A program made the translations under genes and the position numbers. A stretch of DNA of 64,000 nt from Mixophyes australis. Its lineage: Eukaryota; Chordata; Amphibia; Anura; Limnodynastidae. The notes beneath the pieces were generated by a model. It saw nothing but the letters and a program-made list of their open reading frames with translations. It did no database searches and was not told the DNA's origin. Shown piece by piece: positions 24,132-35,612 of the stretch. The DNA lies in the NCBI GenBank assembly GCA_036250195.1, contig JAVHZZ010000009.1:100586771-100650770 (forward strand), written 5' to 3'. The stretch's first letter is position 1. Each line of letters begins with the position of its first letter.

Positions 24132-25472
24132 CTCATATTTGTAAACATTTTAAAAGGCACTGAAGGCAGTTTATTTTTGAAGACAATGGTTTGTAACTTA
24201 GCTTACACTTAGTTAAATAAAAACTATAAATGCCAAACACTTCACATTCTGTCAAGGTGTGCTACTTTTATATATTTATTGATGAATGTTTTTAGCTGTT
24301 CTATTTAAGGCAACTTATATTTTAAGTTTATGGGTCTACAATGACCAGATCAGATTTTTGTGGTTCATGATATATTAGTTTCACCAGGAATTACTTTTTC
24401 CTTAATTAAATTAATTGTGAAAAACTTATTTGTTAAGCAGATTATCACTGGAGAGGCAAAAATCCAATAGGCCCAACATAAAATTTGATATGGTGCATTC
24501 TCACATAATTTCCCAACTCACATATCCCATACAATGCACCTCCCATTGCCCGAGTCCTTGTACATTTCCCAGTCAACCACTTGACATAGGGAGCTCACAT
24601 TAATATGCCCCTTGGACTCTTGCCTCTTCACTTCTTTGCACCACATTTGGAATCCAATTTTACTGCCTTCCTGGTCTCTTTTCCATTGACCTTAGTTCCT
24701 TCAGTAAACTCCCTTTTCTCTTGAAAATTCCCTTACTATCTGTTTGCCACTGTTTTGTCAGTCCGTATAAATCCAGCACCCTGCTGAAAACTTGAATCTT
24801 GTACTTTTATTCCTTCCTTACTAGTGATGAAGCACCAATGTGGCCTATGGGGTAGCAAAAGGAACATTTACGATCTGGAAGTGCTGCGCAATTTATGTTA
24901 CTGCACAGCTCCTCCTAATATAAAGGCTCTTATCCCTACTAAACAAACTGGTATATTAGTCAATCTGCCGCCATTCTACAGCTCCTTGTGGACCTGAATC
25001 TTTAGTGGCAGATACTCACTCTTGTCATCAAGGAGGGGATTATTATCACACTATTTATAAGTACAGATAAGCTGTTTTCATTATTATTTAATGCATGTGT
25101 TTTTATCTTTTGGGAAATAAAAAAATCTTTTTAAACAATACTACAAGATTATTTGCCCAAGTGTTTCATGAGGATGAGTGAACCCTAGACCATACACTTT
25201 TGATGTTTTATATACCAGAATCTTGAGAATAACATAGATGCCATTAATCAATTTAAGTTTATATCTGAAACAGCTATATATTGGTAGGTGGGAACACTAA
25301 TCAAAATGTGTTTAAACATGTAATTAAGGATACTCTTAATTTAACATCAAATGTTATATACTTCTACTGAGTTCCTTAAGATTTACCTATGATTAAAAAA
25401 CACAGCTGGACTAATTTTATAACATTGCATTTTGGTGTAAAATTTGTATTGAACAGGACAACCAATCATCAG
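24132..25472. other. Spacer without recognised feature
   Basis: A pyrimidine-rich patch at 24.5-24.8 kb could be remains of a retroelement, but no domain or end could be assigned. Confidence 0.4.
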
Positions 25473-25965
25473 ATTATTATTATTATTATTATTATCATTT
25501 ATTTGTTAGGCGCCACAAGGTTTCCACAGCGCCGTACATAATACAAACAGGAGACCATACAGGATGACATAGTACAGAGCAATAAACACAAAGTACCAAG
25601 ACTTCAGAACTCCGGGCAGACATATGGGCGACGATGGAGCAGAAGAACAGGTATGGAGACAGGAGGGGAGAGGGGCCCTGTTCATACGAGCTCACATCCT
25701 AAGGGAGGGTGGACAAACAGGCACAAAAGGGAGCCATTAAAGTAAGGGAGAGAGGGGAGAACGAGAGAAGGAGGTTAGCGAAGGAGCAACAAGGTAAGGG
25801 TTAAGTGGATGGTTGGTAGGCTTTGAAGAACAGGTGAGTTTTAAGTGCCCGTTTGAAGGAGCACAGACTGGGTGAGAGACGGATGGAGCGAGGGAGGTCG
25901 TTCCAGTGGAGGGGAGCAGCTCGGGAGAAGTCTTGGATTCTGGAGTGGGAAGTGGGAAGAGGTGA
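25473..25965 (-). mobile_element. L2/CR1-type LINE 3' end with ORF2 C-terminus
   Basis: A (TTA)n tail at 25,473 is followed on the minus strand, going upstream, by the UTR and then the last about 50 codons of ORF2. The codons read AAPLHWNDLPRSIRLSPSLC, then FKRALKTHLFFKAYQPST, and stop at 25,801-25,803. The reverse transcriptase and endonuclease domains are absent. The copy is 5'-truncated near 25,965. Confidence 0.85.
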
Positions 25966-26149
25966 TCCCTTTTGTATCAGATAGCTTTTGTATCTGTCTA
26001 GTGCAAGCTAGATAATAGAAACAAGTGCCTGATTGGTTTAGTGCAAAATTTGTACCTAAATGTAAAATTGCCACAGAACTTTGAATCTTTTTGGAATCTA
26101 TAGATATAAATGGTTCCATAGCCATCAACTTTCGATTGCTGAACAATAT

Positions 26150-26740
26150 AAAAAATCATGGACAGTAAAAGAAATGAAAATTGTGACAAAAGCACTGGGC
26201 AAGTGGTGAATTACAGAGATAGATGTCCCAGACTGTCTGACTTAGATGCTTTTAAATACCAGGGAGATTGTCTCTCTGTGAGAAAAAGCTTCCAAAAGAG
26301 TGTGTTCAGCTCCTGGAATAGCCGGAATAAGGGTCTCTAGGGTATACATGATAAGAGAAGGGTGGGCTCCATTACCAACAAGCTAGCAAGTTGCAAGTAT
26401 AACAGGAGTTGCACCTGCAAGATGCTGACAAAAAGCTCTGTCTCTCTGACCTGGGGAGGAGGTTGGATGCCTCCTGAGAGACACTGCAAACAGTGACCAA
26501 TTAGCTCTATCTTTTATATGTGTGTGAGACAAAAGATCCTTCACAGGAGAGTGGGTGTTCCTGTATGTTTAGTTGCCGGACAGGCAAGGTGTTTATTTTT
26601 AAATCTTTATTTTTCCTGCTTAACAAACCTGGCTGAGGCCAGTTGCACCAATATATTGGACTTATGTTAATTCTCTGCTGCTGTACACTACCGTTTACCC
26701 CACAAGATGGCACCTGAACCCCTACATCAGCTACACAATA
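26150..26740 (+). mobile_element. LTR-like block
   Basis: The block ends with CTGCTTAACAAACCTGGCTG, TGCACCAATATATTGG and ACCCCACAAGATGGCACC, which read like the R-U5 end of a frog Ty3/gypsy LTR. The 5' border and a target duplication could not be defined. Open frames inside have no family signature. Confidence 0.35.
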
Positions 26741-27169
26741 TTATAACGAATCTAAAGATGTATTATATAGGTACACTGTGGGGGAACAAGGTATTAATAT
26801 CACCTCAACCTGTCTGCACCTCATTTCTCACAAACTATAGACTATAAAAACATATACTTTTTCTAGTCCTCTGGTTCCCCATATTTGTCAGTCATATTTT
26901 AGCTTGTATATATTCTATTTGAAAGTAGTTAAAATGTCTGCCAGCAAGTTTTGTTATCTTGCAGACTAGTCCATAGTTCCGATACGAATGGTTTCTCTTT
27001 TACTTTCTAGCATACATTGTAATAATATACACATACTTACCTTGGCTGACTTGCATTATAAAGCCTTCCTTTTTGTTGAATAAATAACTGTTGATGCTTA
27101 ACATAATAAGGAGAGAGAACAGTGAAAGTAATACCAGTTTTTCCCTACCTTTAGTTACCAATAAGATTA
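26741..27169. other. Spacer without recognised feature
   Basis: Nothing recognised on either strand. Confidence 0.4.
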
Positions 27170-28237
27170 CCCGTATTTCCCTGTATCACCACAGGTTTTT
27201 TTTACTGTCAATCAAACCTACGGGGGAAGGGAGTGATTCATATACACCCATTTCGGGAAATACCTATGATTGGTCTTTTTATTGAAGTCACACCTACTGG
27301 GATGTGCACATACACACCCACTTTTGGGAACCTTTGATTGGTCCTTCTATTGCAAACACACCTATTGGGATGTGTACTTAAGAGCTGTCATTTCTTGAAA
27401 TCATTCCGTCTTGAAAAAGCCAGTGAGCGAAACGCGCGTCGCCGTCTCGTCTCACTAATCCTCGATGCTATCAGCTCCTCTCATGAATCGCTCCCCAGTT
27501 ATTATATTTCAGGAAGGGACTATCAAATAACCCCGCGATTCCTATAATTTTTTATTACATCTGCTGTAACTGCTGTAACCTGAAATGGCCTTATTTCCTT
27601 AGCGCTATCCAATAACTAGTGGACTCTTATACCAGAATCCATGGTTGCAAAATAATTAGATGTTTGTAATGAATTAGCATATCTGTTTATCATATAGGGC
27701 CACAATCATCTTATGATCCTTTCGTTGCCATTTTTGCAGTTGCATACAGTTTAGTCTGCTCTGTACTAAACCAGCATAACCGAACACTCCAGAATTCACG
27801 GTGGTCTAATAAGGACATCTACATGGGAATAGCGTATATTCGCTTACTATGCCGGTGTTCATGTTTATTGTTCTTTTGGATACCCCATGATGCTGCTTTG
27901 AGGAAACTATAATACTCTTCAGCAAGCATTTTATGCATGGGTCATAATCTTACAAGATTGTTAAACAGACCTGATATTACTACTGCTTGTTGCAATTTCT
28001 TGTTACGGACATACACTTGGCATTTACCAAGGTGTACAGCAAGACAGGATTAGCTGATAGGCACTATCAATTTACATATATGATAATATTATATTGATGA
28101 GGATATGGTAGGATGCAGCAATCTAATTGCTTTTTAATCACTTTGTCACTTATTTTTATGTTTGAATTTTATGTTATATTTCGCTCTATTCCTTTCCAAT
28201 TTTAACAATCTAAATAAAAGTTATATTTTAGAGTACC
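27170..28237 (+). mobile_element. Retroelement-like unit with GAAACGCG motif
   Basis: The 5' part has two tandem copies of a roughly 70-bp module (27,243-27,374), each with a CACCCA word, a GATTGGT box and GGGATGTG. TTGAAAAAGCCAGTGAGCG and GAAACGCGCGTCGCC follow at about 27,410-27,443. This arrangement, a CTTGA-like stretch, short stem, GAAAC and GCGTC, is reminiscent of the hammerhead-bearing termini of Penelope-like elements, but the CTGATGA core is not intact. The 3' end carries AATAAAAGTTATATTTT near 28,215-28,230. No coding domain was found. Family assignment is inference. Confidence 0.4.
27243..27374 (+). repeat. Two tandem ~70-bp modules with GATTGGT boxes
   Basis: The words TACACCCATTTCGGGAA and TACACACCCACTTTTGGGAA open the modules. 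Each continues with GATTGGTC and ACACCTA(C/T)TGGGATGTG. GATTGG is a CCAAT-box core in reverse complement, so the modules could be promoter elements. Confidence 0.65.
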
Positions 28238-28259
28238 ATAGGAGTGCCTCTAATTACAC

Positions 28260-29178
28260 TGCTTTTCCCCCTTCCCCGTTCTCAATTCCTCTTCATATAG
28301 TCCATAGTTTCAGCCTAGGCAAAAGGATTATTGTCCACCAGTCCTGTATGAATGTACACCAGGGGATCTCTTGTCTTTGTTTAGCTGTGGGTCTGTGTGT
28401 GTGTTAGCAAATGGAAAAGGTCAACATATAGACCTAGATGTTTAATTACATAGGACTGCATTGTGTATTTAAATGTAATGTGTCTGGATTGTGTCCTCAC
28501 TTGATTAAGCAACTTCTGCTGTATAGCCACAGAACCTGTCCCTAATTAAATCAAGAGTGGCTCATCTGCTATCCCTTTGTCTGTATGTTTACCTGTGAAA
28601 AGGTAAACACAGAAAAGGACCAATAAGGCAGTTCCTTAAACTCCTAATGAGGTAATTTTTGCCTTTAAAAACCACCTCCAGAGAACAGCAAATTGTCATT
28701 TACTACCAAGTGATAGCTGAAGTCTGGCTGGCGTTGAGATATAGATCTCTGCCCCTGACAGGAAAGGGACAATCAGTCCCTGGTGTACTGCCATTGCCCT
28801 GATCTACCTCTCCAGGTCTTGGGGAGCTGTGTGTCCGCTAAAAGCAGAGTGACAGTGACTCAGGGCCCCTACCTTGCTGGCAGCCTTAAAGGAAAGAGGG
28901 GGAGAAGCTTGGGTGAATAGACAGCAGTCCCTGAGAGTGGCTAGGATACTGGCGAGGTGTTTTCATTATACCCTGTATGTTGTCTGTGCCAGACTGTAGA
29001 GTTATTTGTTGCAAGTTATTATTTAAATATGTTTATTGCTGTTTGGTGCCACCATTTTGTTAAATAAACTTATTTGCATTATTTTGGATATATGCCTGTG
29101 TGATTCTAAACCTTGGGTAGGTACCGGGTAGGCCAGCTGTGTGGCACAGAAGGTTGCGTTAAACCCGGTATTCTCACA
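28260..29178 (+). mobile_element. Candidate solo LTR, Ty3/gypsy-like
   Basis: The 3' half has a TTAAATAAACTTATTTGC polyadenylation region followed by GCGTTAAACCCGGTATTC and the terminal TCTCACA, a typical U5 end. TACAC follows at 29,179-29,183 and also precedes the candidate start TGCTTTTCC at 28,255-28,259, a possible 5-bp target duplication. The inner ends are not a good inverted pair, so the 5' border is tentative. No primer-binding site follows. Confidence 0.5.
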
Positions 29179-29183
29179 TACAC

Positions 29184-30559
29184 CTACCAATTTAAATAAA
29201 TAACTCCAAGCGACCATGATGTTTGCTCAGATCACTTTACATGTGGCTGACTTCCACTGATATTGACTACTTATCTGTCATGAAAAAGTGTATATTATAT
29301 GAACTACCTTAAATCAGCAATCGCTTACAGCCTTTTTTCATTAAATTAAGTTAAATACCTTTTAAGCTTATATCTGATCTTTTTCTTAGCTGTCCTCCTA
29401 CAAGTCATTATCAATTTAAAAGCTCTCTGGAGGGTTGACAAGTATGTCACATAGAACGACTTAGAACTCGTAATATGTGATGCAATATGATGGTAGAGAG
29501 GGAGAAGGAGGGTGAGGATTTTACAATGTAGAAAGCTGATATTGAGCTTAGATGGGTGTAACAAAGCGCACCTGCTGACTACATCATGTGCCATGTGACT
29601 GTGACTGCCATGGTAGTCACATAACACTGGGCAAACCCTGCAAAATTATAAGTCATTAATAGCAGCCTGAAGAAGCAAACTAAGGAACATTTGTAATTAC
29701 CAGTAATCTTATTATAACCTGCCAAATTCATTTATTTTAAAAACACCCTTTTTTTATGCGATTGTTTCTTTAAAGAATGTGAAACTTCCTGAATTTAAAG
29801 AATCCTATCAGCTGATGTACTAATTATGTTCTAAGATAACTATTCTAAATGAACACATACTTTGTTCAAAGTTAGTTTTTTTCTACACCTGAGCTCAATC
29901 AGACACGGACTTTGCTCTCTGATTGCCTTGGCTGGTCTACAGTTGACTGGTTCCATCTGGCAACAGGGAAAGCAGCACAAGGACTGCCCGAAGAGAATAA
30001 AGAGGAGCACAGGAGAGATAAAAACTCATTTATATTAGTATTTTGTACATCTTTTTTGTCCATTGTTGAATAAAGTGTTTATTAAAGGTAATACACTAGG
30101 AAGTACATTTCTGCTGCTGTTTTATCTTCTAGTACAAAGATGCTTTGATCTTAGTTGCTGCCAGGCTCTGCAGATAAGACTCATTTCCATACTTCCTTAA
30201 TGCAGAGAAGACAGTAATGTAACTTTTTTGGGATTTACAGATAAGACTCTTTACTACATTCCATTGTATTTGCATTTCACTTATTGCTGCTATTTTATTT
30301 TGACTTATTACACTATTTATGTGCCTTGTGTGGTGTTTATCCCAAAAAGTTAAGTATAATAGATGTAATATCTGCATGACTTGCTGATATATTATATCGA
30401 AGAAGGGACACAACATTATTATCATATTCACTGCAAACAGCAATGAACTATGAATAGGACTTGCATATGCTGAATAATCCATACTGTCATTGACAGTTTA
30501 ATTCTTGTAATTGGTGGCCACCCTTGGAGCTTGGCATTCACTGCAGTGTCTGCAATTAC
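29184..30559. other. Spacer without assigned feature
   Basis: A moderately GC-rich stretch at 29.88-30.1 kb, ending with GTTGAATAAAGTGTTTATTA (a polyadenylation-like signal), may be an LTR or 3' UTR remnant. No domain or end confirms it. Confidence 0.35.
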
Positions 30560-31615
30560 AATCCTCAATCACCTTAAGGGCTGATGACCAGAAACTTGGG
30601 ATAACGTAGTACTTAGTGTACAAGTGTGTGGAATGATTGTTGGACGCAGATTTTGTGGCTTGAGTGTCTCATAAAATGCTAATCTCCTGGGATTTCCATG
30701 TACATCAGTCTCTAGAGTTTACAGAGTATAACACAGAAAACATATAGCGAGCTGCAGTCCTGTGGGTAACAATGCCTTGTTTGACAGAGATCAGAGAATA
30801 ATGGCCAGACTGGTTCAAGCTCACAGGAAGGCAACAGTAACTCAAATAACCATGCAATGTAACAGTGGTATGCAGAAAAGCATCTCTGACTGCACAACAC
30901 ATCAATCCTTACAGTGGGTGGGCTACAGCACCAGAATACCACACCAGATTCTACTCCTTTCATCTAAGAACAGGAAATTGAGCTTACAGTGGGCACAGGC
31001 TAACCAAAACTGGACAGTTGAAGACTGAAAAAAATATTGCTTGGTCTGATGAATCTCAATTTATGCTGTGACATGCAGATATAAGGGTCAGAATTTGTCA
31101 TAAGCAACATGAATCCATGGATTCATCCTGCCTTGTGTCAACCGTGTAGGCTGGTGGTGATGATATAGTGGGGTGGGGAATGTTTTCATGGCACACATTA
31201 GGCCTCCTAATACCAATTCAGCATTGTTTAAATGAAGCAGCATACTTGTATTGTTGCTGACCATTTCCAGCCTTTATGGCCACAGTCATCCCATCTTCCA
31301 GCAGGATAATGGTCCATGCTGCACATGTCAAGCTGGTTCTAGAAACATGAAAATGAGTTTAGTGTACTCCAATGGCCTCCATAGTTACCAGATCTCAATT
31401 TAATAGAGCACCTTTAAAATTGGTGGAATGGTAGATTAGAAGCATTCAAAGCATGTAGACGACATATCTGCATCAATGTTGTGATGCTATCATGTTAACA
31501 TGGACCAGAATCTCTAAGAAATGTTTCCAGCATCTTGCTGAATCCATGCCACAAAGAATTTGAGGTGTGCATGGCACCATGGGGTATCCTACCGCTCTGG
31601 ATAAGATGTTGGCTT
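30560..31615 (+). pseudogene. Tc1-like transposase, decayed
   Basis: The translation in several frames follows a vertebrate Tc1/mariner transposase. DNA-binding-region codons at 30.63-30.76 kb resemble the segment before the catalytic domain. Next come QRIMARLVQAHRKATVTQIT (30.78-30.85 kb) and LLSSKNRKLSLQWAQANQNW (about 30.95-31.01 kb). The catalytic WSDESQF lies at 31,042-31,062 and is reached only after a frameshift. QQDNGPC with the second catalytic Asp lies at about 31,299-31,320, and a decayed PDLNPIEH region near 31.38 kb. Tc1 enzymes excise and reinsert their element at TA. The ORF is cut by stops and at least two frameshifts. Terminal repeats were not found, and the 3' side abuts a MITE half at 31,619. 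Confidence 0.85.
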
Positions 31616-31618
31616 ATA

Positions 31619-31751
31619 TGAAAAACAGTCAATATTTAACTTATGTGCAAAACAGAATGCTAATTTTCACCCCTTGCATTGTAACATGGTTTTGTCCAGG
31701 TGACTGAAATAAGAAGATTCTCAAGTTAAGATCCTTAATGAATCAGGCCCA
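31619..31751. mobile_element. Right half of the GGGCCTGATTCATTAA MITE
   Basis: TGAAAAACAGTCAATATTTA through TTAATGAATCAGGCCC matches the right arm of the element at 19,798-20,130. The left arm is missing and Tc1 sequence stands in its place. Confidence 0.8.
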
Positions 31752-31926
31752 TAGGAATTAGTGATAAAAACTGTGGAAAAAAATGTTTTTGTTTTTTTTT
31801 TCCGTGAAATTTAGTTGTTATGATGTTGTTGTCTACTGAGCATAAAATACATTTCTACAGTTACATTTTTACAGTTGCTCGTGATTGCAAAAACATGTTA
31901 CAGCATGCATACCAGACTGTCATCAC

Positions 31927-31944
31927 TACTGATCAGGACTTTGA
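31927..31944. repeat. 18-bp direct repeat flanking insertion, left
   Basis: TACTGATCAGGACTTTGA recurs exactly at 33,141-33,158. The intervening 1,196 bp are absent from the paralogous copy at 33.8-34.2 kb, so this is read as a target site duplication. Confidence 0.85.
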
Positions 31945-33140
31945 TTGTCAATTGCTACAGCGCTCAAATGTCAAATATAAACATAACATGACATAAACCA
32001 CACATTGAAATTGAATTCCTTTGATTGTGTAGGCAGCTTTGCCAATGCCACTACCGATATCAAAAACGGATTCACACTATCTCCATATTCTAGGATAATA
32101 TAGATACCGTCACTGGTTCAGTTGTGTGAGTAGCGTGATTTGTCCCAAAAATGTCTATTTCTTCCAATATTAAACAGGCTGGGTTGGTTGAAATAATATT
32201 TCCATATACAGACCTTCCCTTCTGTGATCTTAATGCCGCTCCCGAGGATGGCATTCAACTAGACTCACGGCTGATGTTCATACAATGCTTGGGTGTTTGT
32301 AAATCGTGTCACCCTCGATGTTGCAAGCATCCGTCTCGTCAGGAGATGTTCTTTTACTCCGTTTTGCAGCAGTGGGATCCAATCCACGTGTTAAATGAAA
32401 GTATAAACAACAAAATGGGGTTTCATCAGTCTTTCTGTCAGACCTGCCACACCTTCAAAAGGTGCAAAGGTAATTTAGAGAGGATTTCCCTGGTTAGTAA
32501 AGACTTGCAAAGCCTTCTTCTCCCAAGTATTGCAGATACTGAACAAGGATTTCTGAGTGAAGCTGAAAACTCGTAGCAATAAGGAATACAGCTGATGCAG
32601 GTGAAATCAATGAGTGGAGAGGGATCCGGTACAGAGATATCTACAGCAGCATGCAAAAGTCCAAGAGAACAGGAGAAGCAGGAGCGTGCAACAATGAGAA
32701 ACAGCCACATAACAACAATGGCTAGTAAAAGAATGCCATTAAGATGCGGCATTAAGATCACAGAAGGGAAGGTCTGTATATGGAAATATTATTTCAACCA
32801 ACCCAGCCTGTTTAATATTGGAAGAAATAGACATTTTTGGGACAAATCACGCTACTCACACAACTGAACCAGTGACGGTATCTATATTATCCTAGAATAT
32901 GGAGATAGTGTGAATCCGTTTTTGATATCGGTAGTGGCATTGGCAAAGCTGCCTACACAATCAAAGGAATTCAATTTCAATGTGTGGTTTATGTCATGTT
33001 ATGTTTATATTTGACATTTGAGCGCTGTAGCAATTGACAATCAGATGTAATTTTTGAAGACTTGGGGAAGTCTCTCTATATGCTGCTCATGTCAAGTAAT
33101 TTGTGATCTTTATTTGAGCGCTCATCCATATACTGTTTTG
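31945..33140. mobile_element. Insertion with perfect 298-bp inverted arms
   Basis: The arm at 31,942-32,239 and the arm at 32,746-33,043 appear by eye to be exact reverse complements, separated by 506 bp of unique sequence. A further 97 bp on the right (33,044-33,140) carries TTTATTTGAGCGCTC, which echoes TTTGAGCGCT at the outer end of the arms. The whole is bracketed by an 18-bp direct repeat, longer than cut-and-paste transposons make and typical of target-primed reverse transcription. The ORF at 32,151-32,576 starts inside the left arm. The type is unassigned. A Penelope-like or LINE-mediated origin is inference. Confidence 0.75.
32151..32576 (+). CDS. 141-codon ORF, unknown, Cys-rich centre
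   Basis: I do not recognise this protein. The reading frame starts with ATG within the left inverted arm; the first about 29 residues are encoded by arm sequence. It runs through the unique centre to TAG at 32,574. The middle has clustered cysteines (CLGVCKSCHPRCCKHPS) and a second group (CQTCHTFKRC), which could bind metal. There is no transmembrane segment or signal peptide. It is the longest open frame of the insertion, which appears young because its arms are identical, so it may be a real element gene or an exon of one. The first few codons are followed by no obvious promoter evidence, and a chance ORF remains possible. Confidence 0.3.
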   Translation: MSISSNIKQAGLVEIIFPYTDLPFCDLNAAPEDGIQLDSRLMFIQCLGVCKSCHPRCCKHPSRQEMFFYSVLQQWDPIHVLNESINNKMGFHQSFCQTCHTFKRCKGNLERISLVSKDLQSLLLPSIADTEQGFLSEAENS

Positions 33141-33804
33141 TACTGATCAGGACTTTGACTAACCTTGTAGCTGGAACTAGAGATATAGCAAAATTAACTT
33201 TGAGATGCCCAGAGTTTGTTCCGGACATGGCTGTGTAAGCTTGAGTATGACATGCCCTTACTGTACAGTGACTACAGCAAAACACTCCTTCCCCACACCA
33301 CTCACTCCCAGGAATCTTCGGCTGTAATAAGTGTCTTAAGCGTCAGGAGATGAAGCAAACAGGGCTGCATTTACTGACGTATGTCCCAGTTATGTGCATG
33401 CGCAGAGTGATTTTGAGCATGATACGCTCAAATCGGCAGATACATGCCTTGATGAATCAGGTCCACAGTGTATTTCACTAAGTAAATCTAAAAAGAAGTA
33501 TACTAGCCCTTTGTAGCTGTGGAGCATTGTGTTGAGTATCTGGTTGTATCTGGGGACGATGGTGGTACCTGAAGAAGATAAGTAGCATTATGGTGATATA
33601 AGGTGCAAGTACGCCCATATTTAAGTACCAGGAGATCTGAAGAAATGTTTCTATTTGAATACGAGTATAAGTACGCTCTTCCTATATGACACTTGCTGTA
33701 TACAAACAGGCAGAATACACTGCAGTATATGCACAATACATATGTATATATAAAGTCCCATCAGAATGCACAGATATAAACTTTAGTAGCACTTGTTAAT
33801 ATTG

Positions 33805-34200
33805 TAATTATTAATAAAAATACAATGAAAAACAATGTTTATTTTTCAATTTTTTACATGGAATTCATATATCAGAATATTATTAATGCCTACTGTACAT
33901 AAAATGCATTTTTATAGTTGCTCTTAATTGCTAACACATTTTCTGGCATACATACATGACCTTTATCACTATCACTCAGCACTTATATCTGCCGTGTAGC
34001 TGGTGCAAGTGATACAGCTGAAAATCTCATAGCTCAGAGATGCCCAAAACTTGAATTGTACGGATGTGCATGCGTTCAACCTTAGTATGCCCTTGCTGTA
34101 CATTACCTACATGCATATGCCGTTTCAGGACATGCGCAGAACAATTTTATGCAAAATACGGCACCTATGAGACATTACTTTCCTTAAAATTTAGACCCTG
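33805..34200. repeat. Harbinger-type terminal-region repeat, copy 2
   Basis: Uninterrupted paralogue of copy 1 with the same order of words (GTTGCTC, ACACATTTTCTGGCATACAT, GTGTAGCTGG, CAGAGATGCCC, TATGCCCTTGCTGTACATTA). It supplies the empty-site reference for the inverted-arm insertion. Confidence 0.6.
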
Positions 34201-35561
34201 TATGAGAGAAAGAGAAAATTTAAAAAATCATAAAAAATCATTGTGTAAATAAAAACAAAATAATTTGGGTGGAGTGGATGGAAGAGTTGATCTAATAAGT
34301 GATAGAAATATTTGAATGGATATCAACCTCAAAACCAGAGCATCAATTAAGAATATTGGTGCAAATAGTATTAATATGATTAGAGGAGAGATATAAATGG
34401 AGAGTTGATTGATAATGACACAGGATATGGATTGGTCTATCGTGTATACCCTGTAGTATTGTATAGGAATAACATACATTTATTAGTTAATAAATAATAG
34501 AATTATATATAAAATGATACTTGTTAATTGGATCAGTGGAATGAATGGATAACAGTGGCAAGAATGAAAAGAAGATTCAGGATTTTTCAGGATTGAAAAG
34601 AAATCAATATATTAGATGGTGTAAAAAATAAATGTGATCTCAATTTACTAAAATACAATAAAAATGAAATGGCAAAGTGATAATATAAAAAAAATGGGTA
34701 CACAAACTGTGTTAGTAATAATCTGTAATGTGGTAGTTATTCCAAATGCATTTTGCCACCAATAGTAGATTCCTCGTTGGGTTCTCAACAATTAAATAAA
34801 GGTAACAGTCTGTGCATCTCTTCATAGCACTGGGTTGAACCCCTAACACTGCCTATAGGAATGGAGTTTTCAGTCCAACAATAGAAGTCATTTTTATACA
34901 GCCCAGAAGCCAAATTGTGGATTAGAAGAATATGTCATTCAGAGACTCTGTAACTTAAAGGATAAGTGTAAAATGAAAATAATTACAATTGTAAGCTTAT
35001 CTTACTATTTAAGTAGTGCAAAAAATAGGGTAAATAATTGACTTATTAGTTGGTTGTGTACGTCAGTTGTCGGAAAACATATAACTTGCTGGCCATTATC
35101 AGCAAGATTTATACTTTTTCATGCAGACATACTTTTTGCCCCCATTATAAATCAAATAATATTGCCCTCATAATCATATAATACATTTATCGTCTTCCCG
35201 TAATTAAATAATCTTTTCCAGTAGGCCTGTTTGTAGAGCTTATTCATACGCATTCAAACTTAAACATTTAGATAAACAATGGTAAAATAAAAAATATAGG
35301 GTTACAGTCCATATATTTGCACATATCAATGCTGTTTATATGACATGTACAGAAACACAGAGTTATCTCTGTTATAGAAATATCCAATGGTGCATCTGCT
35401 GTTACATTCAGGGGAGACTGCGAGTTATATCCAGAAGTTCAGATAATAGTTTTGATACATTTTGTTATCCAGCTATTTACTGATAATAGCAACATATAGT
35501 ATGAAATATTTAACCAAGTAATTGATCTTCACTACCTGGTGGACTTTAATTTTGGAGAAAC

Positions 35562-35562
<1 letters not shown>
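34201..35562. other. AT-rich spacer
   Basis: No gene, element end or RNA recognised. Confidence 0.45.
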
Positions 35563-35603
<41 letters not shown>

Positions 35604-35612
35604 GTTATTATT
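35563..35612. repeat. (TTA)n microsatellite
   Basis: About 50 bases of TTA repeats, with one TTG interruption. No LINE 3' UTR adjoins it. Confidence 0.9.

Larger units (their letters stand above)
31760..33470. repeat. Harbinger-type terminal-region repeat, copy 1, interrupted
   Basis: The flanks of the inverted-arm insertion (31,760-31,944 and 33,141-33,470) read together as one repeat. Shared words with copy 2 at 33,805-34,200 include CATAAAAT(A/G)CATTT, GTTGCTC, TGTAGCTGG, GAGATGCCC, TATGCC and CTTACTGTAC-like. The 3' part, with GCATGCGCAGAG and GATGAATCAGG, also resembles the outer end of the old Harbinger element near 57.1 kb. Confidence 0.55.
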
